A stretch of 64,000 bases of DNA, from assembly GCA_019022495.1 (NCBI GenBank), contig JAFEKR010000001.1, forward strand, positions 5,456,001-5,520,000, in the 5' to 3' direction. Each line of letters opens with the position of its first letter. The stretch's first letter is position 1. A model generated the notes under the pieces. It made no database searches and was not told where the DNA came from. It worked only from the letters and a program-made list of their open reading frames with translations. Source of the stretch: Epichloe hybrida (taxonomy: Eukaryota; Ascomycota; Sordariomycetes; Hypocreales; Clavicipitaceae). Both the position numbers and the translations under genes were made by a program. Shown piece after piece: positions 13,501 to 24,869 of the stretch.

Positions 13501-14100
13501 CGTTATTAAGCGGCCTTATATTAATTACTACCCTTTCTTTCTTTTCCTAGCTAGTTTCGCGCTATACTATAAACACTAGGCATGCTATGGCCGCTAGTTT
13601 ATTTAAATATAATATCTTACCCTTTAAGTGTAATTTGTTATATACTTCGTTAAGTTTGCTTGCGTCCTAGCCCCCTAATTAGTAAGGTCTAATTAGCCTT
13701 ATTTAATGTTACTATCCCTTAATAAGGTTAATTCTTATTTTCTAGTCCTTAGGTATAGGTATAATGCCTTTGTCTTAATAAACGTCGTATTTATCTGTTA
13801 ATTTAATAAACTTACTTGCTGCGTCCTAGTTGATATTAGTAACTCATACTCCGAAGTAATTAATAACATATAGGATCTCCTCTAGGCATAAGATTCTATA
13901 AGATAGTACTCCTATGTTAACCTTTTTTAGATTAAACTTATTATTTCCTTTATCTAACTTATTCTCCTTCTTATTCTCTTCTCCTATAGTCTCTATAATA
14001 TCCTTGCTAAAATAGGCATAATATACAAAAGGATTATTAACTAGATAATTAGCATTAACCTCGCTTGCCGCCACTAGACATGTAACCTTCTAATATTTGC
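10600..14100 (-). pseudogene. pol relic of element B
   Basis: Read on the minus strand, reverse transcriptase is visible at about 13.55-13.1 kb (VINIRPLNNVVILDIYPL, then GMGFFY and VYINNIIVFSDN). RNase H-like sequence follows at about 12.9-12.3 kb. The integrase core at about 11.55-11.4 kb reads IISNRDLKFISNI, then IAYYP.INKTTERKNQIV. The integrase tail and a chromodomain-like end lie about 11.1-10.65 kb (LRIKFLIR.KGYATKN). A 76-residue open piece at 14074-13844 precedes the reverse transcriptase. Many stops and no intact frame. Confidence 0.85.
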
Positions 14101-17100
14101 TAATAGTAATAGTTTTGTCTGTTAGGTTATACGCTACTATCTGTTTCTAGCTGGATTTAGCGATTAATACATTAGGAAAAAACTTTAAATATAATTGTGC
14201 GTAGTACACGCTTATCTCTTAGTTCTCCTATGCCTCCTTCTAACTAACTACTATAGTTAACTATGTCTTTAGTGGAATTATTACTATATAAGCTATAATA
14301 ACCTATTAGTGCGGAACTTTACTTGTTAGTTAGAATATTTCTGCTTCTACTATTATATTATAAACTAACCTAAAAACTACTTTAGGACATATAAAATTGA
14401 TTTTCGCTTTGTACTTATAGAGAAAGTTTATTCTAAGTAGTAGTTTAGGGCCTAGATTTAGTATTATATTTGCTATAACTATGAAATATCTAGTAATTTC
14501 CATTTCACATACTACTCCTAGGAGATAAAAATCAAATATAGCTGTTTTAGTGATAAAAAAGGAAGATTATACTCTAGATACTAGCTTTAGTTCCTGTGTT
14601 CTCTATTTCATATTTAACCTGTTTTGCTATAACTATGCCTTATCCGCTAATATTAATAATATCCTAGTATTAAGGTAGATTTAATAATTCTTACCTTTAT
14701 TATTAAATTTTAGAGGAATTTTTAAATATATATTTGCTCTCTTCCTATTATATTTAACCTCCTAAGGTCTTGTAATAGCTTTGATTACTTATCTAGGCGT
14801 AAGTCGTTTTGGTTTAATTACTTCTATTTTAGTAATTACTATATCCGCTTCTTTACTACTATTTTCTATAAAATAAGTTTTAATAAAGTTAGATTCCTAT
14901 ATTCTAGATTTATTATTCTCCTTATTAAAGACCTCTCCTTCCTTAGCTATATAGTAACTATATTCCTAGAGATAGGTTTTATGCTATTATGCATTAGAAT
15001 TATCGTTATATACTATAATATAGGCATACTCCTTTTCCTTAGTAAGCGGTTTTTCCTAGCGTTAATAATACCTAGGTTACTATTAGCCTCTAGTGCCTAA
15101 AGGTCCTTAGCTTTAAGAATATTATTCTTCTAGTTAATCTTATGCCCTTTCTTACTAGCTTTAGTTAAAACTAGGTTACTCCCCTTAATTCTCTTAAGTT
15201 TTATTTTACTAAGGCCTCTAGTTTTGCCCTTTAGTAAGTTAATTTTGCTAATATAGCCTAGGTTAGAAAAATCCTAAGGATCCTTACTAGTTCCTATTAT
15301 CCTATTAGTATTATAGATTTCTAGGCTAGAATCGCGCATTTATTAGCCTATTCTAGTTAGCTTATATCTTATTTTTATTATCTTCTGACTTACTATTAGA
15401 TTTATCTATATTAAAATAGACTTTAAGCTTTCCTTTACTCTTTTTGCCTTTTCCTTGTCCTTTACTACATAGGTGATTACATAGGTTACGTCTCTTATTA
15501 TCCACTATAGTAATATATGCTAATCTTATATTCTTATAAGTTAGCATTAGATATATCTATTATAATCCTAGATAAAGCTTAAGGCGTAAACGTATTAGAA
15601 GCTAATAGTTAGTTATTTCGCTATTAGCTCTTATATATTAGAAAAATTTTAATATAAATTTACAAAAAGATACTTTATTAAGGATATCTTCTTTAGTGTA
15701 CTTTACCTTATTAAGCTACGCTATTATATCCTACACTTAAATGCTAAATTCCTTTTATACTATAGTAAATACTAATGATATATTATTAAATATGGTAGCT
15801 TGTTCGTTTATATTAAGATGTTATCTATACTATACTATTACATCTCCTTAGAATAGCGTCTAGATTTTCTTTTAGATAATATCTTATTAGCTAGGGTTAG
15901 CATAATATAAGTGGTCTTTAATAGCCTAGACCTATAATTTAATATTATAAAAGATGGTCTGTTTCCTATCGTAAGTAATAAGGTTAGTACTAGCTTCTTC
16001 TAGTTTATTATAAGGCTTGAAATATCCTATATCCGTGATTTTCTATATCAAATCCGCATTTCATTCCGTTGCCTCTATTTGTCAATTATACTAGTCTTAA
16101 TCTAATGCTAGATTCGCTCTTCCTTAATAACTAGGATTAATATGCTATCCCTAGTCTAGTTAATATAAGGTTAGCTACAGTGGATTATATAGATTTAACT
16201 ACTGCTATTAGATTCCTAGCTAGTATAGTGGTATTATTAGTTACGCCGCTAGTCCAGACTAAGTATCTAAGTAACTATCGTGTTAACCCTAGTTACTTAG
16301 TGGATATACTATCCTTTGCGCGGGATTCTACGCTAATAGTGTTAAACTTACTAAGGTAGTAGTACTCTACAAACCTCTAATTTTAGATATTAATCTTAAT
16401 ACTAGATAGTTTATTTTATCCATCACCTAGCTTAACATAGCTTATTACATAGCTTGTTACTACTCTATTATTCCCTATAAGAGCTATGTAGTGTTATATT
16501 TATTTACCTTAGTGTATGTTTTTTCTAGTTCTAATACATTTCCTAAAGGTTCTAGCTGTGGATCCTATAGATTTAGCTTAGTTAGAGGGCTAGGGGGTTC
16601 CATACTTAGTCTAGTAGTGTTATTTTTAGGGTAGTTTGTAATCCCCTTTCCTTTGTTAATTTTGCCTATCTTTATTATGCTTAGACTAGTGGTGTTGTTT
16701 TTAGGGTAGTTTATAATCCCCTTTCCTTTATTAATTTTGCCTATCTCCGTGCTCCTTTTAGTTCTAGTTATAGTGTTACTATTAGTAATACTAGTAATGC
16801 TTTTAGATTATTGCCCTAAAGCTTTGCTTCCTTTTAATTTAGTAGAATTATTAAGGAATCCTTTAGATTTAGCCTTAGAGATATAGTTCCTAACTTGATT
16901 TTAAATAATGCGTATAGTTTGCGTATTAATTAGATTCTAGTAAATAGGTAGCTCCTAAGATATTAGCTATTCTTGTCTTCTTATAATTCCGTTATCGAAT
17001 TCGTAGTGTGCAAGTTTGTAAAGTCCTTCTAATTACTAATCCTAATAAGTTTTTGTTTTTAATATTTAAAATCCGGATTTATGTTATTAAAAGTCTAGAA

Positions 17101-17257
17101 CTAATAAATAAGGTATAATTTACTCTTAGTAACTAGGAAAGTGTTAAAAGTGTTTGGTTCTCTGTATTAACGCTATAGATAATTAGTTTTAGACATATAG
17201 GTATTATATCCGGGTTACTAGAGATGTATAACAAAAGAATCTCCAATTGCTACCACT
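14100..17257 (-). pseudogene. Probable gag and protease region of element B
   Basis: This 3.1-kb stretch lies between the 5' LTR of B (17258-17464, minus orientation) and its reverse transcriptase, where gag and protease are expected. A short open piece at 15547-15362 contains a basic, Cys/His-containing segment (RRNLCNHLCSKGQGKGKKSK), possibly a decayed nucleocapsid. Elsewhere I can only see stop-rich A+T-rich sequence, so the assignment rests mainly on position. Confidence 0.5.
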
Positions 17258-17464
17258 TGTTATATGCTAGCTTTACATATTGTTAGGTTAAATCCGTTAG
17301 AGAGGCTAACGAATTCGTAGGTTTGTAAGTTGTGCTAAGTTTACTTATAAAAGCTACTCTTAGGGGTAGGTTTAGATGTTAGAAGTAAGTTAATTCCTTT
17401 ACCTATAATGCTAAACTCGTTCTTATCCTTCTTGTTGGTGGCTGAGCAGTTTTGCCACGTAACA
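17258..17464 (-). repeat. LTR of element B (right copy, 5' LTR)
   Basis: This 207-bp copy has a mutated inner start (TGTTATATGCTAG against TGTTACGTGCTGG) and an intact outer end (GCCACGTAACA). The target duplication GCTTC follows at 17465-17469. Confidence 0.93.
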
Positions 17465-17638
17465 GCTTCCTACTAGGTTACTATAAGTTAATATTCTTTA
17501 TAAATAATAAAATATAGTTACCTACGCTAAACTTTATTAGGGTCTGCTTCTTATTATAGTATTTTATATACTAGGCCTATAAGTTACTTAGGAGCTGCTT
17601 AATTGCTATATGTCTATCTTTTAGTGTAATAGTATAAG

Positions 17639-17896
17639 TGTTAGATGCACTAAGGTCCTGCGCAGGTAATAAATCCCGTATAAATTCGAAGTCGATGATA
17701 GTTAGTTAGCTAGCTAGGAAAGAGGGAGAAGAGAGGGAAAGTCTAGATGCTAGAAAAGTAGGCGAAATCCGTATGTAGGGCATAAGAGGGGGTGGCGAAT
17801 TAATGCAGCTAATTATATCGCGTGCATTACGCTAGACCTATAATTAGTCCGGTCTTTAGCCACGATTAAACCAATGAAGATCCAAAGGAATTAACA
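17639..17896 (-). repeat. 3' LTR of element C
   Basis: This 258-bp copy has an intact outer (left) part, for example GGTCCTGCGCAGG. Its inner (right) part is mutated, for example GTGCATTACGCTAGACC against GTGCATCGCGCCGGACC in the other copy. All differences I aligned are transitions. Confidence 0.93.
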
Positions 17897-18060
17897 CTAG
17901 TAATCTCTCTTTTTCCTTCGTGGCTAAAGAGCTCAAAAACGCAATAAAAATCAGATTAAAGGAAAGTGTACATAAGTGAATCCCTTAATGGGAATCCGCT
18001 ACTCTGATTAGCTATCATGGCATTGGTTAATTAAATTAATCTATTATTCCTTGCCTAAGC

Positions 18061-18930
18061 TCCTGTTTCCTAATATTATAGGTCTCTTTACCTATCCTTT
18101 AACACGAATTGTTAATTCGTTCGAATTAATTAAAGAGGAAAGTGATAAATTTGGCAATGCTTTTGTCATTATATCTGCCAGATTATCGTTACCGTTAATC
18201 CACCTGACTTCGTAGATCTTATGCCTTTTGTATAATTAATAAAGAGCTATGATATTAATTATTAGTCTCTTCTCCTTTGTGGTTCCTAGCTTTATAAGAT
18301 ATTTATATAATAAAAAAGAATTAGTATAGAGAATCGTAGGAATTTAAGGCATCTTTAATTAGTCTGTAATCTAATGTAAAGTCATGGAAATCACATAGGC
18401 AATATCTGCGCCTTAAACCATACTATATAACTTAGAGGCAAGCGCGCTATAAGTAACTCTCTTACTCTTTGTTAAGCTATACGTGATGATTGTTACCTTT
18501 TCCTGTTTCCTAATATTATAGGTCTCTTTACCTATCCTTTAACACGAATTGTTAATTCGTTCGAATTAATTAAAGAGGAAAGTGATAAATTTGGCAATGC
18601 TTTTGTCATTATATCTGCCAGATTATCGTTACCGTTAATCCACCTGACTTCGTAGATCTTATGCCTTTTGTATAATTAATAAAGAGCTATGATATTAATT
18701 ATTAGTCTCTTCTCCTTTGTGGTTCCTAGCTTTATAAGATATTTATATAATAAAAAAGAATTAGTATAGAGAATCGTAGGAATTTAAGGCATCTTTAATT
18801 AGTCTGTAATCTAATGTAAAGTCATGGAAATCACATAGGCAATATCTGCGCCTTAAACCATACTATATAACTTAGAGGCAAGCGCGCTATAAGTAACTCT
18901 CTTACTCTTTGTTAAGCTATACGTGATGAT
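18061..18930. repeat. Perfect tandem duplication, 440-bp unit
   Basis: The sequence starting TCCTGTTTCCTAATATTATA at 18061 restarts at 18501. The copies are identical base for base through 18930 (430 bp); the end of the first copy then has one extra T (GATTGTTACC against GATGTTACC). The duplicated block covers the 3' part of the copia RNase H relic and the sequence downstream of it. Identity in an element otherwise hit by RIP implies duplication after RIP, or an assembly duplication. Confidence 0.93.
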
Positions 18931-21900
18931 GTTACCTTTTATAATAAAGGTATTATTATCTTGTATTATCTCGTTGCCAATCATAATCATGTATCTAATC
19001 TGTAAGCTTAAATCCTTGTTATTAGTAAGCGATTTATCTATAAACATAAAGAGCTTTGCCTCTTTAAGAACTAAAGGAATGTATTATAGTCCGCGTTATT
19101 AATTCTTAATCTACTATTTAAGGTATTTATTAAGGCATGTAATATCTTCCCTAGAGGGTTCTTAGTGTTAAGCTGTAATTAATAGGTTATATGAAGCCTC
19201 TGGTTAATATATAGTTATGATATAGCTTCCTCGCGCTTATTGCTCTATGTAATCTTGCTTTACTGTTAAGGATTGAGGATTAACTTCCTTAATCTTCTAA
19301 CTCTAACCTTTCTAGGTTAAGATTAGCGAATTATTAGTGTTTTAGGTTAAGATATAGCTATTGAAAATAAGGGGGTTCTTAGCGGTTAATTGTTGCTTTT
19401 CTTTAGCTATAAAATTAGCCTTCTAGAGCTCTTTCTCTTCTTTTTGGAAGAAGTTATTGTTGCTTAGGCCTAATGTATTATCGGTTTGTATTCTAATAAT
19501 GCTAAAGAGATTCTTATTATTTAGGGCTGTAATTAATAAGCAGGGATTATAGGTTAAGGTTATTATATTAAGGTTATCCCTATGGTAATGGAAGTACATT
19601 ACCTACTAGTGAGTTCTAGCCTCTGTAATCCTATAAAGAGGTCTAATTAATTTAATTATAGTCCCTTCTAGAAAGAGATATGTAATTTACTTTAGTAGTC
19701 TCACGATAATTAGCCTTATTAGCATTATGTGCGATTAAGTGTAAGCTTGCGTAATATCGCGAATCTAAAGGTAAATGCCTCTTTTTCTTAATAATAAAGT
19801 AATAGCTATAATAAGTCATTAGCTTGCTCGTTGTATTATTAGCGATTACGTTAGGATAAATTCCTTTCCTTTATTATTATAGCCTTGTATAATAAGATAA
19901 GATTTCTTATATAGTAAATCCGTTTCTTTGCCTTTAATCTCTTTAACTATATAAGAATCAAAGATTCTGTAACCTCTGTGCTTCGCTAGGTTAAACTTAA
20001 TAAATTTGAATATATCACGAGCTTATAGAGCGTTAATCTTAGCTTAATTAGACTGCTTAAAGGGTTTTCCTAGGGTTATAATCCTTCCTTCTTAGTAAAG
20101 CTAAAGGGCGAGGTTCTAATTAGTCTCTTTCTTTACTATAAGGAATACTATGCTTAGTATCCCTCTAGTTATAATCTCTTAAATAAAGGCCTTCTCTTAA
20201 TCTTTATTTATAAGTATATAGAGCTAAACTAGGCTAATGTCCTTCTTAGGGCTATAAGGTTTTCTTTTCCTTACTTTTATTCCTTTAGGGTATAGCAATA
20301 AGTCTTTAACTTAATAGCTTCCCCTTAGGGCCTTTTAGGCTTTATAAGCCTCTTTATTAAACTCTCCTACACTTATAAATTACACTATAAGGGCCTTTCT
20401 TAGTCTCCCTTATCTTCTCTTAGCTAGTGTCTATAGCTCTTTACTATCTTCTATTAGAGGATCTCTTTTATTAGTAGTAATTAGTTATATAGTTACTTCT
20501 TTCTCTATATTACTAGGCTTTATCTCCTACTACTTTAGTGTGTTATAGGGCTTTATCTCCTACTACTCTAGTCCCTCTATAATACATAGGTCTTTATAAT
20601 AAGGCTTTACTACTATAAAGTAGAACTTCACTAGGCCACAGAGTATATTAATAGTATAGGTCTCTTTATTAGTAATAAGTAGCTTATATAGGCTATGCTA
20701 GCTACCTTTCTCTCTTTATATATGTATATTAGCCTATAAGGGTAGCTAATATATAAGTACTATATTAGGGCTATTCTAGGCTCTAAGGGCATTACAAACC
20801 TGCCGCAAAGCTAGAAGACATTAGACTTTATCTGTTGCCTTACGAATTACCTTAGTATATTAAATAATAGAGACGCTTAGCGGCGACTTATCTATTATCC
20901 ATAGGTAGCCTCTAAAGACTAGTATAGTTAGGATAATACTATTTAGGCTTATAGAGTTATTAATAGCCTTAATAGCTATTTAGAGGCATTACTCTAGCGT
21001 GAGATCTGTTCTAATTAAGTCTGTGATAATATTGTAGGCTTGGCGTAGAGGTCCGTGGTATCTCTTAACCTTTCTAATACTATTATGGGCTTTAATTAGC
21101 ATCTCACTAGTTTTAATTAATATTAATTAAGTATAATATCTAAACTTAGCGGAAGCAAAGTTGTTACTAGTATTGTGGATAATCTAATCTAGAGGTCTGA
21201 GATAAGTATTAATCTAACATTTACGGATTGCATCCTAGATGTCTTAAGCCTTCTACTTCTTTAAATTAAGGAATTAGGCTACCTAGAATAATGTTACTAA
21301 ATTAACGATGTAAAGCATTAGTTAGCTATTGATTTACATAATATTAATGATAATCTTGTAGTTAAATTCGTGGTTATCTTTAATTATGAACTTAAATTAA
21401 CTAGGGGCCTTTCTATATATCTAGTAATGGTAGTAGACTTTAGTTAATTCCTTAATTGCCTAGCGCTTAACTTTATGACTAGCTTAGTGAAGGATCTTTG
21501 CGAGTTATTAAATAAAAGGATGACTAAGTTAACGATGTAATTAATGGATATCTCCTTCTAAAAGGTAGAAGGTAACTATTTCCTTCGCTTCTAGTAACCA
21601 CTAAGGATATCCCTATTATCACATAATAGGTACAGTCTTGTTGCCTTAGATAAGCACATTAGCGAGGTTATTAATCTTAACTTGTATCTTATCTATATTA
21701 GTGATTAAGAAGAGAAAGGGGGTAGCTATGTTAAGAATATAGAATTCAAGCTCTCTAAGTTCCGTAAGCATATAAAGGATTCCTCTTGTAACTACTAATC
21801 TAGCGCTAAATATAATAATTTAGGGTTCATAGGGGGTTACCTTTAATAAAGGTATTAATCTTAACAAAGCCTTTACTTATGCCTCTCCTATAGTTAACTT

Positions 21901-23900
21901 TCCTACGGCACTAGTATTAGGTATAATCCCTCTAAAGACCTCTTTAGAATAGCGTTCTTTAGAGATATAGTAAATTAAGCCTTTATCGCACTCTTATAGC
22001 TTATAGAGCTCCTGCCTAAGGAATATATGTTAGAAAGCTTAATTGTTTAGGGTTACAAGGATATCAATATTGATAGCGTTATGGTTAGTTTGTAATCCGG
22101 AGTAGAAGAATTATGTGATACTTAGGTGTGCTATTAATAGTAGCTCCTCTATATTATTATTATTATCTTTAGCTTCTATGTAGGCTAAAAGATATAATTC
22201 CTAATTCTAACCTAAGCCTTTATTAGGCTTATTATTATCCTACCCTTTATAGGAGGTAAGGAATACCTAGAATCTCTTCTCTAAAGGGGGTGTATAATAT
22301 ATTTTACTAGCCTACTAGTAGTCCTTTTCCTTTTAACGTTCTTTAGTAAAGTAATTAGAAGACTAGCAGCCGCTCTTACTACACACAAAGCAGCGCTTAG
22401 TGCTTAGCCTAGGGCTTTGCCTATAATAGCTTCCTTCGCTGCGGGGGAATAATCACTATCTATACTAATAATTAGTGAACATAGCCTCTAGAGGGTCTCC
22501 TTATTAGTACTAAAGGTATTAGGAGGACTTCTTATTTAATTCCGTAATAGTAATTGCCTTATAGAGGTCTCTAGCAAGACTCTTAAAGCCTATGGAGTAT
22601 ATGTATTCTACTATCTAATATTTAGGCACACTAGCTATAGCGTTTAAGGCTTACTTATAAAGTTTAGTATTTACTATTTTAGTAAGGTATAGGCCTCTAT
22701 AGATTTTCTTAAGGGTTAATAACATAATCTTAAGGTAATTAAGCTTGCTTTTATTAGGGTTTTTCTTAATTATACTCTTTAGTATTATGCTACTCTATTT
22801 ATAGTAATAAAATTACTAGTTGCTTTTTGTCTTAAAGCATTAATAGATATAGGCAATTATCTCTTTATAGGAATAGTTATTTCTAAAGAGGTAATTAAGG
22901 TAGTATTACTTAGTATTACCTATTAATATAATAGGGAAAGCCTTCTAATAATGTGTTTAAGGAAGGTTAATTCTATTATACTTATTTTTAAAGAGCGTGA
23001 TCTTTAGCGTTAAGAAGTTATATAGCTTTCCACTATAGTGGTTACTATCCTTGTATATCTTTGTAAGCTCTAAGATCTTCTTTATTATCTAATCTTTAGA
23101 GGGGAATTACTATAAAGGCATAATTTGTTATAAATAATAGTCCACTAGTTATTCTTAATAATAATTATCTAGATAGAGCTATTGATATAATAGGGATTGT
23201 TACAGGGGTTCTTATGAGAGTTTAAGCAATCTCTAGGGTTAGGGAAGGTTAATTTCTAGGGTAGGTTATTAGGGCTGTTGATATTAAGGCTCTAGGGGTT
23301 TGGAAGATTGTAGTTATTCTTGTGATCTTTCCTGTAACTAAAGGGGCATTAAGGTTTGATAAAGCACTTCCTTAAGTAATACTAGGATTAAATATCCTAG
23401 GCCTTACCTAACAAGGACGCCATAATCTTATAAAGAATTACGTAATTCTCTAATAATATCCTTAGATACCCTTTTAAAGGTGTCTTTAGACTAGCCTTCG
23501 AAGTCTTCTTAGAATAATTCCTATAGGTTATTATCTCTCTATCCTTAATGCTTACTAAGGTTAATAAATCTTGTAATCTAGTTATTAAGCTTAAGCTACG
23601 TAGCAGTCTCTAGATCTAGCTTAATAGATTCTTTCTAGTTATATGAGAATTCGTGAGTGAGCTATTAAAGGCATAGGGGGTAATTTATGCCTTTAAAGTC
23701 TCTTAGGGGTGATAATTAGAGCCTTGCTATTACTAGTAGCCCTTTCTCTTATGGAAGGTCTAGATTCCTCTGCTATTTTTAACTATAAAAGGAATGTTAC
23801 TAATTTGTTATTTTTACTACTAATTAAGCTCCTGTGTTTGCCTGTTGCTATTATGAGGTTTTTCTTTTATATTTCAGGAGCGTTATTGCTCTAATGAAAT
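18500..23900 (-). pseudogene. gag-pol relic of element C (Ty1/copia)
   Basis: The clearest domain is RNase H at 19047-18853, an open 64-residue piece starting MFIDKSLTNNKDLSLQ and ending ALASKLYSMV. This matches the copia RNase H pattern of FxDxSxANNxDxxSQ and LASELYAM. Reverse transcriptase should occupy about 20.2-19.1 kb and integrase about 22-20.8 kb. A zinc knuckle at about 22400-22350 reads RCFVCSKSGCWSSNYF, typical of fungal copia Gag. Gag then extends towards about 23.8 kb. Stops occur throughout. Domain limits other than RNase H and the zinc knuckle are approximate. Confidence 0.8.
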
Positions 23901-24606
23901 TAGAAGATCGCAAAAACAGGAAAAATAGAAGAAAAAGCAGCGGAAGTAGTAAAAGCAGCAATAAGAACAAAGCAATAAGAATAAATTACTAGAGATAAAG
24001 AAAGTAATAGAAGTTCTAAAAGTAACTAGAAAATGATAGGAAAAGTAACAAGGGAATAATAGGAATTACTACTTCCTGTTTTTTATGAAAAGGAGAGAAG
24101 GAGGTAATCTCTCTCTCTTACTAATAAGTATAAGGCAAATAGTACTAATAATAAAGGGGGCAAAAAATAAGCCATAGATACTTATACGAACAGATTAAAG
24201 GTCTGTTAGATAAAGGGAATATTATAGAGAAGTTATAGATATATTAGCTAGCTTGGCTAAGGTTATTTAACGTTAGGTTTGAAATAAATGCCTTGTGGCG
24301 ATAGATTCGGTTAGTTAGTTAGTTTTCTTGTGATAGACAATAAAATTAATAATTAATAATAATATCCCAGATAGATATAACAAAGTTATATCCCTAAGCC
24401 TAAGGGTTAATAGATTAATTCCTTAGAAGCCTAATAAGCCTATAACTAGGATTCTAGTCTCTTCCTTTAGCACACTTATGTAGTTATGCCTCTTTACTAT
24501 AATAACTATTATGGCATAATAAGGGGTAGTAGCAGTGGTGTTTATAGAAATGTCTCTTCTTATAATACCTAGCTTATCTGTGGTTATGAAGTTAACTACT
24601 AATTAG

Positions 24607-24864
24607 TATTAGATACACTAAGGTCCTACGTAGGTAATAAATCCCGTATAAATTCGAAGTTAATAATAGTTAGTTAGCTAGCTAGGAAAGAGGGAGAAGA
24701 GAGGGAAAGTCTAGATGCTAGAAAAGTAGGCGAAATCCGTATATAGGGCACAAGAGGGGGTGGCGAATTAATGCAGCTAATCATATCGCGTGCATCGCGC
24801 CGGACCCACAATTGGTCCGGTCTTTGGCCACGATTGAACCGATGAAGATCCGAAGGAATCAACA
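24607..24864 (-). repeat. 5' LTR of element C
   Basis: The inner (left) start is mutated to TATTAGATAC, against TGTTAGATGC in the other copy. The outer half is unusually G+C-rich for this region and apparently unmutated (GCGCCGGACCC). Because of this the right half of the LTR contains a short minus-strand open frame, which is not a gene. Confidence 0.93.
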
Positions 24865-24869
24865 ATAAG

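Larger units (their letters stand above)
94..17464 (-). mobile_element. Element B: large Ty3/gypsy chromovirus-type relic, itself interrupted by element A
   Basis: Two 207-bp direct repeats, 94-300 and 17258-17464, begin TGTTACGTG and end CACGTAACA in their better-preserved copies. They are bordered by a 5-bp duplication GCTTC (89-93 and 17465-17469). The coding strand is minus. Removing element A and its duplicated target (6,605 bp) leaves about 10.8 kb, which is long for a fungal Ty3/gypsy element. The order on the minus strand is 5' LTR, gag and protease region, reverse transcriptase (about 13.55-12.9 kb), RNase H, integrase and a chromodomain-like end (about 10.7 kb). About 3.6 kb of additional sequence follows before the 3' LTR. 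All reading frames are broken by transitions. Confidence 0.9.
17639..24864 (-). mobile_element. Element C: Ty1/copia retrotransposon relic, 7.2 kb
   Basis: Two 258-bp direct repeats (17639-17896 and 24607-24864) start TGTTAGATGC and end ATCAACA or ATTAACA. They are flanked by a 5-bp duplication ATAAG (17634-17638 and 24865-24869). Coding strand is minus, so the 5' LTR is the right copy. The copia-type order, with reverse transcriptase and RNase H last, fits the RNase H fragment found near the left LTR. The target is the integrase region of element D. The element contains a perfect tandem duplication, so it is somewhat longer than when it inserted. Confidence 0.92.

Noticed and set aside
23709..23894. 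61-codon hydrophobic open frame on the plus strand, resembling a small membrane protein
   Set aside because: It is antisense to the gag region of the copia relic; the minus strand reads as degraded Gag, and the hydrophobicity comes from A+T-rich composition.
24674..24865. 63-codon minus-strand open frame at 24865-24674
   Set aside because: It lies entirely within the 5' LTR of element C; it stays open only because the outer half of that LTR escaped RIP.
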